A stretch of DNA of 64,000 nt. Origin: Lantana camara. Its lineage: Eukaryota > Streptophyta > Magnoliopsida > Lamiales > Verbenaceae. The number at the start of each line of letters is the position of its first letter. The stretch's first letter is position 1. Location of the stretch: contig CM074857.1 in NCBI GenBank assembly GCA_037501455.1, positions 111,385,501 to 111,449,500 on the forward strand. Reading direction: 5' to 3'. Position numbers and translations under genes: made by a program. This document shows, piece after piece, positions 24,746 through 36,020 of this stretch. The notes beneath the pieces were generated by a model. The model saw only the letters and a program-made list of their open reading frames with translations. It was not told where the DNA came from and ran no database searches.

Positions 24746-26572
24746 GGAGTGGGAAGCTCGGGTGGAGGCTAAGTTTGAAGGGTTCTATGCTCGTCTCGAC
24801 TAGTATTTTGGAAGACCCCCATCACCTTGATTCTGCTATCATTTTTCCCTTAATTTTTAGACATTCTGTTTGGACATATTCTTTGATGTGTTTGGATGTT
24901 TTTGATACGCTTATTTCTTTGTTGATGTTTGGAACTCCATGAATTTTTATGCAATGTACCCTTTCTTACCTTGAATTTGTGACGTGTGTGTTGTTTGTTG
25001 AATGCATGTTGATTATCAATTGCCCATGCACTTGATCGGTGTTTTCTAGTCACTTATCACAGGTTTTGGAAGCTTTGCTAGCACGTTGCGGGTCTTCAAA
25101 TGATAAGGGAGTTTTCTTGAACTTTAATTCTTTCATTTGCATGAGGACATTGCAAAGACTAAGTGTGGGGTAGATATGGTTATGATTTTGAAAATTTCTT
25201 GGATATTTGCATGATTAGATGCTTTGTTAACCTTGTCAATTGTTAGGAATTGAGAAATAGTGAAAATTTTAAAAATTTTCCCCCGTTTTGAACTTTTTCT
25301 TCGAGGTTTGATTGTTGAGCTTTTGCGAGAATGAGTTAGGATATTTGAATTGAGGAGAATCTGCATGAGATTAGATAATTTAGTGTGTTAGTATGCCCTT
25401 AGAATTTAAGCACTTTTGAACGTGATAATGTACTTTGCTTAGAAAGATGAATTCATGATTGTCAAAAAAGTCTAAGATTTGATTATGATGCATTTTAGTC
25501 TATGATGCACGGATACGGACACGGCGACACGGACACGACACGACACAGATACGACAATACGGATTTTTTCTTGAATTTCACACGGGAGGAGTGTAGGACA
25601 CGGTGTCCGACACGAGTGTCCGACACAACACGACACGGCAAAATGATATTTTTAGGAGTGTCCGTGCATCATAGATTTTAGTCCTATTGAGGCGAAATTT
25701 TGAGTTAATGAAAGATTAAGGAAGTGAAGTAAGCATTCTTTGTCGGAGGATTTTAAGCCTTTCTTTTAAGCTGTTTTTTACTAAATAACGTGATCTTATT
25801 GACCCCGCTGAGCCTAATTGTTGTGCAAAAAAAAATAATAATAAAATTTGTAGCCACATTATAAGCCTAACACACAACAAAAATAACCACCTTGTTAATT
25901 TTACACCAAGGATTGCTCGTTTGATCTTATAGTGGATATCTCTATTTGGATTCCTTTTGATTGTTCTTGTGATTGAAATAGAGAGATCTATGTAAAGAAA
26001 GAAAAAGATGAGAAAAAGTTGAGATAAAAAGAAAAGAGAGAGCAAAAAAAGAAAAAGAAACGAAAAATTTATGCAAAGTGTGAAATTGAAAGAGTGGGAT
26101 ACAAATGTCCAAGTGTGGGGGAAGTGCTTAATGGCGAATGAAAGTGCCGTGTTTTGTACAGATTAAATGATGTAAGCTTGGTAAGTAGCCACTTGATCCA
26201 AAATTTTCATAACCTTACCTAAAGCCTACATTACAAGCTCGAAAGACCTACCGATCCTAAGTCTTGAGTTAATTTCATTAGTGGAGATAGGTGCGAAGAG
26301 TGTATTCTGAAGTTGATGATTGAAACTTAAGAGAAAATTGTGAATTTGTCACTCTAATCTTTGTACATTGTTTCGTTTGAATTCATGCACTACACAAGGG
26401 TATACTTTTCATACTATGCTTGATGATCTTATGTTTATAAGTACTTGGTTTGATAAGCTAGACTTGTTTAGGCGAAGGTGCGGTGATTTCTTTGAGGTTG
26501 AGGTTTGATGGGGATGTGTTTTCCTATTTTCGTATTACTCGAGGACGAGCAATAGGCAAGTGTGGGGGAATT
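24746..26572 (+). mobile_element. Athila element, 3' internal region (first tandem unit)
   Basis: Closely matches 41572-43209: end of ORF3 (ggacccccatcacc followed by stop), then a long non-coding 3' region ending in a polypurine tract (agtgtgggggaatt) before LTR 2. A 175-bp MITE is inserted at 25500-25674. Minus-strand frames such as 26045-25716 are shadows. Confidence 0.85.
25500..25674. mobile_element. 175-bp MITE with 8-bp target duplication
   Basis: Terminal inverted repeat CTATGATGCACGGA...TCCGTGCATCATAG, flanked by ATTTTAGT on both sides (25492-25499 and 25675-25682). The paralogous Athila segment near 42310 has the empty site (cattttt-gtcctatt). The interior is rich in GACACG repeats. 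An 8-bp duplication fits the hAT superfamily. Confidence 0.9.
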
Positions 26573-27301
26573 TGTTGAGTGTAGAATTCGCATGGATTTC
26601 AGTGTTAAGTAGAGCATATTTTTGTGCCGTTTGATGCGTTTATGTGTTTATTTTTCTCCAATTAGGTGTTTTAGGAGTTGGAGATAAGAAACGGCAGAAC
26701 GAGGCGAATTCACGCACTTTTGGTGAAGTAGAGGAGTAACGCCCGTTACTCCCTGGCAGTACAACTCTGGTAAAGCCCGTTACCAGAGGCATGAGGAGAG
26801 AATTTTGGCCCTGTTTTTCGTCTATACAATAGTAAATCTTATTCCATGCCAAGCCGCTAGAACTAGATTTGCACTAGTCTTTATCATATAGTTTAATTAA
26901 TTCATTAATGATTGCGAGAGCAGTGTTGAGCTTAATTGAGCACTTGGTTATACCTTGAGAGAGGATAATACAAACATAAGTAACTAGGTTGTAGAATTGC
27001 ACTTGTCAAACGAGTATGATATTGAAGCTTGAATGTATGAATTATTACTTCTCTGCCTAATTAGTTCACTGATTTTAATCTACGTGTGTTTAGTTCTGTT
27101 ACTTGCATTTTATTCTAGTTAATTATTTCAATTCAGTTCTAGCAGAGTAATAAACAAATTGATTTCCGTTCGGTCTTTAGATTAGAAAGAGATATAAAGT
27201 AGTGATTGATTTCCCTTCCCTGTGGGTACGATCATATTGTGCTACGCATATATTAAGTGTACACTTACACGATTGGTTTTAACTTATAAAATCACACAAC
27301 A
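26573..27301 (+). repeat. Athila-type LTR 2 (element A 5' LTR, internally deleted)
   Basis: Starts TGTTGAGTGTAG and ends CACACAACA like LTR 3, but about 717 bp between ttttggccctg and tttttcgtctatac are missing relative to 43210-44655. Followed by the tRNA-Asp-type PBS. Confidence 0.9.
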
Positions 27302-27307
27302 AGTTTT

Positions 27308-27325
27308 TGGCGCCGTTGCCGGGGA
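27308..27325 (+). other. Primer-binding site (tRNA-Asp type), element A
   Basis: TGGCGCCGTTGCCGGGGA, six bases inside LTR 2; the tRNA-Asp primer site characteristic of Athila/Tat Ty3/gypsy elements. Confidence 0.9.
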
Positions 27326-27448
27326 AGGTGCTTTAAATAATATTACTTAAATATTTTGATCTAGTGCTTTTGACCATTACTTACTTTGTGTTCTTAGTTT
27401 TCTATCATTGTGGAATTAAGCTAAGGATTTTATTTTCCTTTGTGCAGG

Positions 27449-29624
27449 TTCACGGTGCAAGGGACGATCTCAAGATCCGGAACTAGTACCTTACGATCCA
27501 AAAATCGAGAAAACACTGAGTGCTATTAGGAGGAAGCGAAAGAAAGAGAAGAAACCGATTACCTTACCGATGGCTGATCCACCTCAAGATCCACCACCAC
27601 CGGCCATAAGAGATTACAATGTGCCGAATGCAGGGGCAATTCAAACCGCAACCCATCCCCCGATTGCAGCAAACAATTTTGAGATCAAACCAGCTATAAT
27701 CAATTTGATGTAGAAAAATCCATTTTCAGGAGGATCCGACATCACATCTTGAGTTCTTTCTCGAAGTGTGTGACACCTTCAAGATCCACAATGTCACCAT
27801 TGATGCTATCCGAAGTGAGGTTTTTCCCCCTTTTTCACTAAGGGAACGAGCAAAAAACATGGTTGAGCACTGTACCAAATGAATCCTTCCAGACTTGGGA
27901 GGCACTGTCTCAGGCTTTCCTAGCTAAGTTTTTCCCATTGAGTAAGACCATGAAGTACAGGAATGATATTCAAGGTTTCAGACAATTAGATGGGGAATCT
28001 TTCTTTAAAGCTTGGGAGAGATTTAAGGATTTGCAGAAGAAGTGTCCGCATCATGGTATTCCTGGTTGGCTACTAATTCAGACATTCTATAATGGGATGT
28101 CCCCAACTTTCAGAGGGGCAATGGATGCCGCAGCTGGAGGAGCGTTTTTGTCAAAATCTGAAGCAGTAGCCACTAAACTTTTAGATAACATGTCCCAGAA
28201 TGATGTGTTTGTGCATGAGAGGAGCCACTCCCAACCAATTAAGTTGGTTGCAGGAGTCTCAGAATCAGATGGCCTAACAGCCATTAATGCCCAATTTGAA
28301 GCTATAAACAAGAGATTGGACCAACTTTCTATGAACCCAGTTAGGACTCTAGCCCAACCAGTTCAGGTAACTCTTGAAATTTATAGTGGTCCACATTCGT
28401 TTAACATGTGTCCTCATACCAATGCAGGAGAACAGGTACAAGAGCAGATGAATTATGTAAACAATTCCAGAACAGTGAATGATCCCTACTCGAACACCTA
28501 CAACCCGGGATGGAAGAACCACCCTCATTTTTCTTGGTCTAACAATCAGAATGTCCAACAACCACCACCTCAGCCTAGACTACAGTTTCAGCCTAGGCCA
28601 CAATTCCCACCGAGACAACAAGGCCAATTTCAAAGCCAATAGCAATATGTACCACCCCCTCCCCAAAATCAACCTCAACAGGTACAAAAGCAAGGATGAG
28701 AGGCTGCACTTGAGAAATTCATAGACGTGTCTCGGATCGATATCAGAAGTTAGAAACTCAAGTAGAACAGGTGGTGAATCAGAACAAGAATTTGGAAACT
28801 CAGATTGGTCAGATTGCCCAATCTTTGAATATGATAGGCCCAAGAAAGTTGCCAAGTCAAATCGAAAACAATCCTAAGGAGCAGTGTAAGGCCATATTTG
28901 TACGGAGTGGTGGAGAGTATAAAGGTCCAAGGTTGCATGCAAAATCTAATGTTGACAATTTTGCCTGTGGAAAAGGTTGAGGAGGTAGTTGATATTGAAA
29001 ATGTGAGCATAGAGGAGAAAAAGGAAGAGTTCCCCTCAAACCCAAAGATGAGTGTGCCACCGGTTCTTTTTCCTCAGAGTTTACAGAAGTAGAAATTAGA
29101 GAAACAATTTGAGGAGTTCTTGAGTATCTTTAAGCAGATCCACATAAATATCACTTTTTGGGAGACATTAGTTAAAATGCCCAGGCACTTGAAGTTTCTG
29201 AAGGAATTGGTTTTGAGAAAAGGGAAGTCTGAAGACTTCACCACGATTACACTTACTGCGGAGTGCAGTGCTATTATTCAGCATAAGCCTCCCTCGAAGC
29301 TCAAGGATCCCGGGAGTTTTTCTATCCCTTAACTATTGGTCCTTTACAATTTCATGATGTTTTATGTGATTTAGGAGCTAGTGTGAGTCTAATCCCTCAT
29401 TCTACTTGCAGGAAATTAGGAGTGAAGGAGCTCAAACCGACTAACATTATACTCCAAATAGCTGACGGATCGGTGAAATACCCGATAGGAATTCTTGAAG
29501 ATGTGTTGGTAAAGGTTGGAAAATTCGGCATTCCAAATGATTTTGTTGTTCTTGATGTCGAGAAAGATGAGAATGCGCCATTGATTCTTGGGAGACCGTT
29601 TCTGGTCACGATCGGAGAGGATAT
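27449..29624 (+). pseudogene. Element A gag-protease (Athila type), interrupted
   Basis: The N-terminal part is broken by stops and shifts. The longest intact piece, 27863-28642, has the retrotransposon gag core (FPLSKTMKYRNDIQGFRQLD, WERFKDLQKKCPHHGIPGWL, FYNGMSPTFRGAMDAAAGGA) and a damaged zinc knuckle (expected CEIC reads LEIY; SFNMCPHT remains). Then comes a proline/glutamine-rich tail. The aspartic protease follows (CDLGASVSLIP at about 29365-29397, then LILGRPFL). Coding is cut at 29624 by element B and resumes at 39021 (DVPNGRLTF). No RT is found on either side. Confidence 0.88.
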
Positions 29625-31067
29625 TGTTGTTTGTAGAAATTGCATGATTTTGAGCATTAACTAGATTATATTTTGGTGTCGTTTGATGCGTTTATGTGGT
29701 TATTTTGCTCCGTTCAGGTGATTTTAGAGTTGGAGTTATGAAACGGTGAAGCGAAGCGATTTTACGTATTTTTGGAGGAAATTATGGTAACCCACGTTAC
29801 CACTTAGGAGTACAAAACTGGTAGCCCCCGTTACTAGCCACAGGAGTGGAACTTTTGGCGAGAGAAGAGGGGTAACGGGCAGAAAGAAAGTGGTAACGCC
29901 CGTTACCACTAATAAAAACGTTTTGGCGATTTCAAGCAGTAACGGGCGTTAAAAAGAATGTACATAGAGAGGTAACGCCTGTTACCTAGGGCAGCGAGAA
30001 TTATTTTTGGGCTGCTATATTAGTGCGTTTTTGGAGTCTTTTTCGGAGAGCTTTTCTTCCAGGTCAAGACCTAGGGTTTGGAGAGAGGACCAAGAGTTTT
30101 AGAGATTTTTCAGAGAATTCGAGAAGACGAGAGGATTGAATTCCTAGAACGATCTTTGGTTTTATTGTTGCTTTAATATACAAACTAATTCCTTTGAATT
30201 TAGTTTTGATTAGTTTTCGTATGTTAGATTCGTTTTTAGATATTGCTGAATGTTTATGCTTTTGTTTTTTAGACTTTATTTAGATTTTATGACTATGATT
30301 TATTTTAAAGCAATTTCCTTTAGTTTGATGAGTTTTGCTTTAATTATGCGTAGCTAATTCTCTAGGGCTAGGGGAAGTGATGATGATTGCGTGATAGATG
30401 TTTGATAAGATGCTTGAATGACTTGTGTTAATTCTTAGTTTGAAAATAGGTTTGAATTGACTTGCGATGGCCTGATCACCCTTAGCATGTGTCATAATTG
30501 CCTATAGATCGAAAGAGTGAAGGTAATTTAGATGGTTTTCATAACTGGTAAGTTGTAGGGTACAAAGAGATTTGGTCCTAGCTTGTACAACAGTAATCTT
30601 ATTCCATGCCGAGCCGCTAGAATATTGAATTGCACTAGTCTTGTTCCTATGGTTTAATTAACTATTGGTGATTGCGAGAGCAACATTGAACACTAATTAA
30701 GCACTTGGTTACACCTTGAGAGAGGGTAATACAAATATAAGTGACTAGGTTGTAGAATTACACTTGTCAGACGAGTATCATATCAGTTCTTGATTGTATG
30801 ATTCATTACTTTTCCCCTGCCTGTTTAGTTTACTGAATTTATTCGTGTGTCTTAGTATTACTAGTGTTTAATTCTAGTTAATTGTTGATTTCTGTTTTAG
30901 TCGATTAATAGATAAAACCACATTTGTTTTCGTTAGGTCTTTAGATTAGAGAAGAATATAGAGTAGTGATTGATTTCCCTTCCATGTGGGTTCGATCCTG
31001 TTGTGCTGCGTATATGTTAGTGTACACTTGCACGATTGGTTTTTAACTGTAGTAAAATCCTACAACA
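29625..31067 (+). repeat. Element B 5' LTR
   Basis: 1443 bp, TGTTGTTTGTAGAAATTGC to TCCTACAACA. Near-identical to 37578-39015. Contains palindromic GTAACG/CGTTAC units at about 29784-29990 and a TATA-like ctatattagtg near 30015. Confidence 0.93.
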
Positions 31068-31073
31068 AGTTTT

Positions 31074-31090
31074 TGATGCCGTTGCCGAGG
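31074..31090 (+). other. Primer-binding site, element B (two changes)
   Basis: TGATGCCGTTGCCGAGG. Compared with TGGCGCCGTTGCCGGGG it has GC to AT and G to A changes of the deamination type. Confidence 0.75.
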
Positions 31091-31223
31091 AAGGCGTTTT
31101 GAGTCAATATTACTCAAATATTTTGATCTAGTGCTTTAGACTATTATTTTACTTTGTGCTCATTATCTTCATCACTGTGGAATTGGACTGAAGATTTCTT
31201 TCCTTTGTGCAGGTTTACAGTGT

Positions 31224-33222
31224 ATGCGAAGATCTCAAGATCCCGAATTAGTTCCATACGATCTGGAAATTGAGAGAACACTGAGTGCTATTAGGAGAAG
31301 GCGTAAGAAGGAGAAGAAACCAATCACTTTACCGATGGCTGAAGCAGATCCACCACCACCACCGGCCATAAGAGATTATAACGTGCCGCAGGCTGGAGCA
31401 ATTCAGACTGCAGCTCGTCCCCCCCGATCGCAGCAAATAACTTTGAAATCAAACTAGCTATCATAAATCTGCTGCAAAACAATCCGTTTTCAGGATTACC
31501 ATTGGAGGATCCGACTTCACATCTGGAGTACTTTCTGGAAGTGTGTGATACCTTCAAAATTCACAATGTCACTACTGATGCTGTCCGAGTTAGGCTTTTT
31601 CCCTTTTCACTTAGGGAACAAGCTAAAGCATGCTTGAGTACTGTCCAAAATGAATCCTTTCAGACTTGGGCAGCATTATCTCAGGTGTTGCTAGCCAAAT
31701 TCTTCCCACTTAGCAAAACCACGAACTACAGGAATGATATTCAAGGTTTTAGGCAGTTGGATGGAGAGTCTTTCTATGAAGCTTAGGAGAGGTTTAATGA
31801 TTTGCAGAAGAAGTGTCCTTATCACGGGATTCCCGATTGGTTATTGATTCAGACTTTTTATATGGGATGTCCCCTACTTTTAGAGGAGCGTTGGTTGCTA
31901 CAGCTGGCAGAGCATTCTTAGCAAAATCTGAAGTAGTTGCTACTGAGTTGTTAGATAATATGTCACAAAACGATGTTTTTGTGCATGAAAGGAGCCATTC
32001 GTAACCAGCAAAAGTGCAAGCAGGAGTCATAGAGCTAGATGGTTTAACCGCCATCAATGCTAAATTTGAAGCCCTTAAAAAGAAATTGGATCAACTTTCT
32101 GTCAATGCAGTTGGGATACAATCCCAACCAGTTCAGGTAACATGTGAAATTTGTAGTGGTCCACATGAGTTTAATATGTGTCCTCATACCAATGCAGGAG
32201 AACAGGTGCAAGAGTAGGTGAATTATGCAAACAACTTCAAACCAGCAAATGATCCTTACTCAAACACCTACAATCCATGATGGAAGAACCACCCTCACTT
32301 GTCATGGTCTAATAATCAGAATGTTCAACAACCACCTCAACCTAGGCCGCAATTTCAGCCTAGGCAACAATTTCAAACACGACCACCAGCCACATTCAAT
32401 GTTGCTCCTCCTCATCAGGAGCAAAAGCAAGGATGTGAGGATGCACTGGAGAAGTTCATAACCATGTCTACGGGTCGACATCAGAAGTTGGAAGCTCAAT
32501 TAGATCAAGTGGTAAATCAAACCAGAACTTTGGAGACTCAGATTGGTTAGATTGCCCAATCTTTAAACCTGAAAGGCCCAGGAATGCTACCAAGCCAAAC
32601 TGAAAACAATCCTAAGGAGCATTGTCAGGCCATATTTGTAGGAGACAATAGAGAAAATGAAGGTTTGAAGATACTTGTAGGTTCGGATGTTGAGAAAGTT
32701 GTACTTGAGAGAGTTGAAGAGGAAGATGATCTTAAGAAGGAGAATTTAGAGAAAGAAGTGATTTCAAGCAAAGAGAAGCCTGAGAACTTCACTACTGTGA
32801 TACTTACGGAGGAATGCAATGCTATTATTCAACATAAGCTTCCCCCGAAGCTTAAAGATCCAGGGAGTTTTTCAATTCCTCTTACTATTGGTTTTTTGCA
32901 ATTTCAAAATGTTTTATGTGATTTAGGAGCTAGTGTGAGTTTAATTCCGTTATCTACTTGCAGGAAATTAGGAGTGAAAGAGCTTACACCGACGAATATG
33001 ACATTGCAACTAGCAGACAGATCGGTGAAATATCCGATAGGAATTCTTGAAGATGTTTTGGTAAAAGTTGGAAGATTTCACATTTCTACTGATTTTGTAG
33101 TTCTTGATATTGAGAGCGATGAGAGGATGTCGTTGATCCTCGGAAGACCGTTTCTGGCTACGGCTGGAGCAGATATAGATGTTCAGAATGGACGGATCAC
33201 GTTCAAAATAGAAGATGAATGA
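31224..33222 (+). pseudogene. Element B gag-protease
   Basis: ATG 31224 begins MRRSQDPELVPYDLEIE, a basic N-terminus. A one-base shift lies in the cgtccccccgatcg run near 31418. The gag core runs from 31502 (NDIQGFRQLDGESFYEA) and is stopped by TAG at 31784 (Trp codon in relatives) and TAA at 32003 (Gln in relatives). The zinc knuckle is intact: CEICSGPHEFNMC (C-x2-C-x4-H-x3/4-C). The protease domain at 32584-33222 is open: CDLGASVSLIPLSTCRKLGV and LILGRPFLATAGADIDVQNG. After the stop at 33222 only about 86 codons of degenerate sequence follow before the non-coding leader of ORF3. Confidence 0.9.
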
Positions 33223-33927
33223 ATGGAGTTTAGGAATTTTGGTTCCATGACACCACCGGTGATTTCGGATAAGTGTTGCATGATTAAGGTTATAAGTGAT
33301 ACCCCTGACGGAACGACATTGTTCACAGACAAAAGAGACGCAGTTGATTGGGTAGAAAAACCGAAGTCTCGAAGATCGAGAATGAAGGATGTTTTGAAAT
33401 TAGATACTTGGAGATCAAGCTCCGGTTTTGTGAGTAACAAGAACGAGGTCACTCCTTGTGACTCGTTGCTTGGGGATTGTTAATCCCAATCCGGTTTCCA
33501 AAGTCAAGCTAACGACTATAACTTAGAACTAACTTTTTCTTTCTTTTTCTTTTTCTTTTATTTTTGTTTTCGTTGTTTTCGTTTCTTTCGTCCTCGTTTT
33601 TCTCACGATAATTGAGTTGTCTCTCTCGTTTGCAGGTCACTCGATATTTTACTAGGAAGCCAAGGTCTAGATGGTGCAAGGACCGTGATTTGAGCGTTAT
33701 TGTCAATATTGAGGTCCATTTACTTTGTTCGTATGCATGTGCATGGCATTGATTTTCTTTCTTGAGGAGAATGAATTGTTGATATGAATGGATATATGTG
33801 TTTATGTGTTTTGAGAACGGTGCACTATGGTTAGATTGAATTACATGAGTTAATTTTGGTTAATTGACGTGATTGAGCACCATCCATTTTATGTTTGTGT
33901 TTTAATTGTGTTTTGGGCGGAACAACA

Positions 33928-34230
33928 GTAACGGGCGTTACACCCTAGCAGTTACTTTTCAGTAATGCCCGTTAACGAGGTCAGGCGTCCCGGGTAGTAT
34001 AGGTAACGGGCGTTACACCTTAGCAGTTGTTTTTCAGTAACGCCCGTTAACGGAGACAGGCGTCTGGGCCAATAGGGGTAACGGCCGTTACCCCTTGCAA
34101 GAGGAAAACCGGTAACGCCCGTTACCGGTCCGACTGGCGAAAATTTAGGTTTCAGGAAACACGTTTTTAGGGTTAAATTAAGTCTTGTCCTATCCAATTT
34201 CGGGTTTTTCTCCCCCAAACCTATAAATAC
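33928..34230 (+). promoter_or_regulatory. Palindrome array and TATA box upstream of ORF3, element B
   Basis: Six units of GTAACG-NN-CGTTAC type: 33928-33941 (centre GG), about 33961-33977, about 34002-34017 (GG), about 34036-34054 (CC), 34074-34095 (perfect 22-base palindrome, arms AGGGGTAACGG/CCGTTACCCCT), and 34108-34129 (arms ACCGGTAACG/CGTTACCGGT around CC). A TATA box, ctataaatacac, follows at 34221. A splice donor (aaagtaagtc, about 34352) and an acceptor just before the ORF3 ATG (gacttag, about 34776) outline a 5'UTR intron. Confidence 0.75.
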
Positions 34231-34781
34231 ACTCACACCCACTTATTCTACCTTAGAAGAGATTCATTAGTTCCCTTGGGCCAACCATTATCAATTTGCA
34301 AGCAAGAAGCTTTTCCACCAAGTTTACACATTCTCTTCTCCCTTGTGAATCAAAGTAAGTCAATATCCCCTTTTATAGAATGAATTGTTAGAGCGAATTT
34401 TTCCAATCTGAGATTGACATCTAGAATTGAATTGCATGTTAGGAATCACCTTGAGATTGAATTGATAAATTTTGAGAGATTATGCATGCTAGAATTAGGA
34501 TTGATGCCTTGAATTGAATTTAACTTGAATTGGGTTAATTCTTTGAAGAATCCAAACTTCTTAGCAAACTTCAGTCCAAATTATTAAGATTCAAGGTAGA
34601 GAATTTTGAGTTCGAATTGTAGAGTATAAGCTAGTGTGAAGTTGAATTAGGTAGATTGAAGAATTTAAGTTATAACTCACACCCTAGGCTTAAGCGCACA
34701 AGGTGTTTGATGAATTGTCCAAGTGAATTGTGATTGATTGCTATGTGCTTTGTCTTGCTATATTTATTTGACTTAGGTACT

Positions 34782-36020
34782 ATGGGTCACACTAAGCGCT
34801 CTAGAGTCCCGGAGCCTTTCACTACTTCATCCCAGTTGAACCATCAACCTTTTGAATTGGTCAACATAACGGTTAATGCTTTTGGGAATCCTTTCCAAAG
34901 GAATTTGACGAGGAATATTTTAGCTACTAAATTCTTCAAGGACATGTGGATGGAGAAGTTTGAGGTTTGGGAAGAAGTGAAGAGATTGTTCGACAACATA
35001 GGTTGGTTGCCATTCCTTTCTAGGAAGGATATGACCTTCGGAGAGATGACGGCCGCTTTCTTCACCACAGTGAACTTTGATCCGGTGGACAACACCTTGA
35101 CCTTCACTCTAGATGACATGGAAACTCGGGCATGGAGTGTGAGCCGGATAAGAGAGATTCTTCGTTTCCCAGCTAATGCCACTACTTCTTTGCCTAAATG
35201 GAACGATACTCAGCGCGTGGCGGTATGGAGATCCTTTCCCTTGTGAGAGGGTGTCCCTAGTTATTCCCCTCGATGCACACATGACAGCTATCTTAATTCT
35301 TTGGCTTGGGTGCTAGTCCATAGGATTTTAGCCCTGGGATTCTGTGCTAGATATGAAAGAGATAGCCACATTACTGAGACTGAGTTGGGCATAATGTACA
35401 TGATAAAGGAAGGCATCAAGTTTGATGGTACGGTTGAGTTTCTATGGATGCTTCAGGAGAGTGCTGGGAGTGTGACTGGTACGATTGCTCACGGTGCTTT
35501 TGTGACGATGTTTGCTCGGGAGATGAATTGGAGACCACGAGGAGCTTTGCCTATTGACTTTGGATATATTGGTCCGCAGTATTTGGAGGTTGTGGGCTTG
35601 GCTATTGCTTGGGAGAGTGGGGAGCTAAAGGACTGGAACTTGCCATGGCGGCCCAATCGAGATAGAGATCGTCTCTGGCAGATGTACAACTGGGGTAAGG
35701 CCCGGTTTGATGAGCTTTCTGAGAGGCAGAAGGAGCTTTTAGCTCGGATACCTGACAGGCCAGATGATAAGTTTGAGATTCTTCACAGTGCAGCGCCTGT
35801 TGTTGCTGAAGCCAGTGATGAAGCTCCTGTGACTTTGAGAGGCGTGCGTGCAGAGTTCGCAGGATTGAGGGCTGATTTGACCACCGTGATCGCGAGAGTT
35901 GAGGATTTAGCACATTATGTGGATGAGTGATTCGATGCGTGGGAGGCCAGATTGGAGGCCAAGTTTGATGGGTTCTGTACTCGTGTTGACCAGTATTTTG
36001 GAGGACCCCCATCACCCTAA
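34782..36020 (+). pseudogene. ORF3 of element B (unknown, Athila-associated)
   Basis: One frame of 412 codons from ATG 34782 to TAA 36018, broken only by TGA at 35244 and 35928. Both positions are CGA in element A, consistent with deamination. Begins MGHTKRSRVPEPFTTSS. The central part (FFKDMWMEKFEVWEEVKRLF, then NIGWLPFL, TAAFFTTVNFD, IREILRFPANATTSLPKWND) resembles the plant retrotransposon domain often called 'putative plant transposon protein'. The C-terminus is a likely coiled coil (LTTVIARVEDLAHYVDE) ending in GGPPSP. No transmembrane segment typical of an envelope protein seen. Function unknown. It is conserved with element A at 40413-41653, which argues that it matters to the element. 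Confidence 0.8.
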
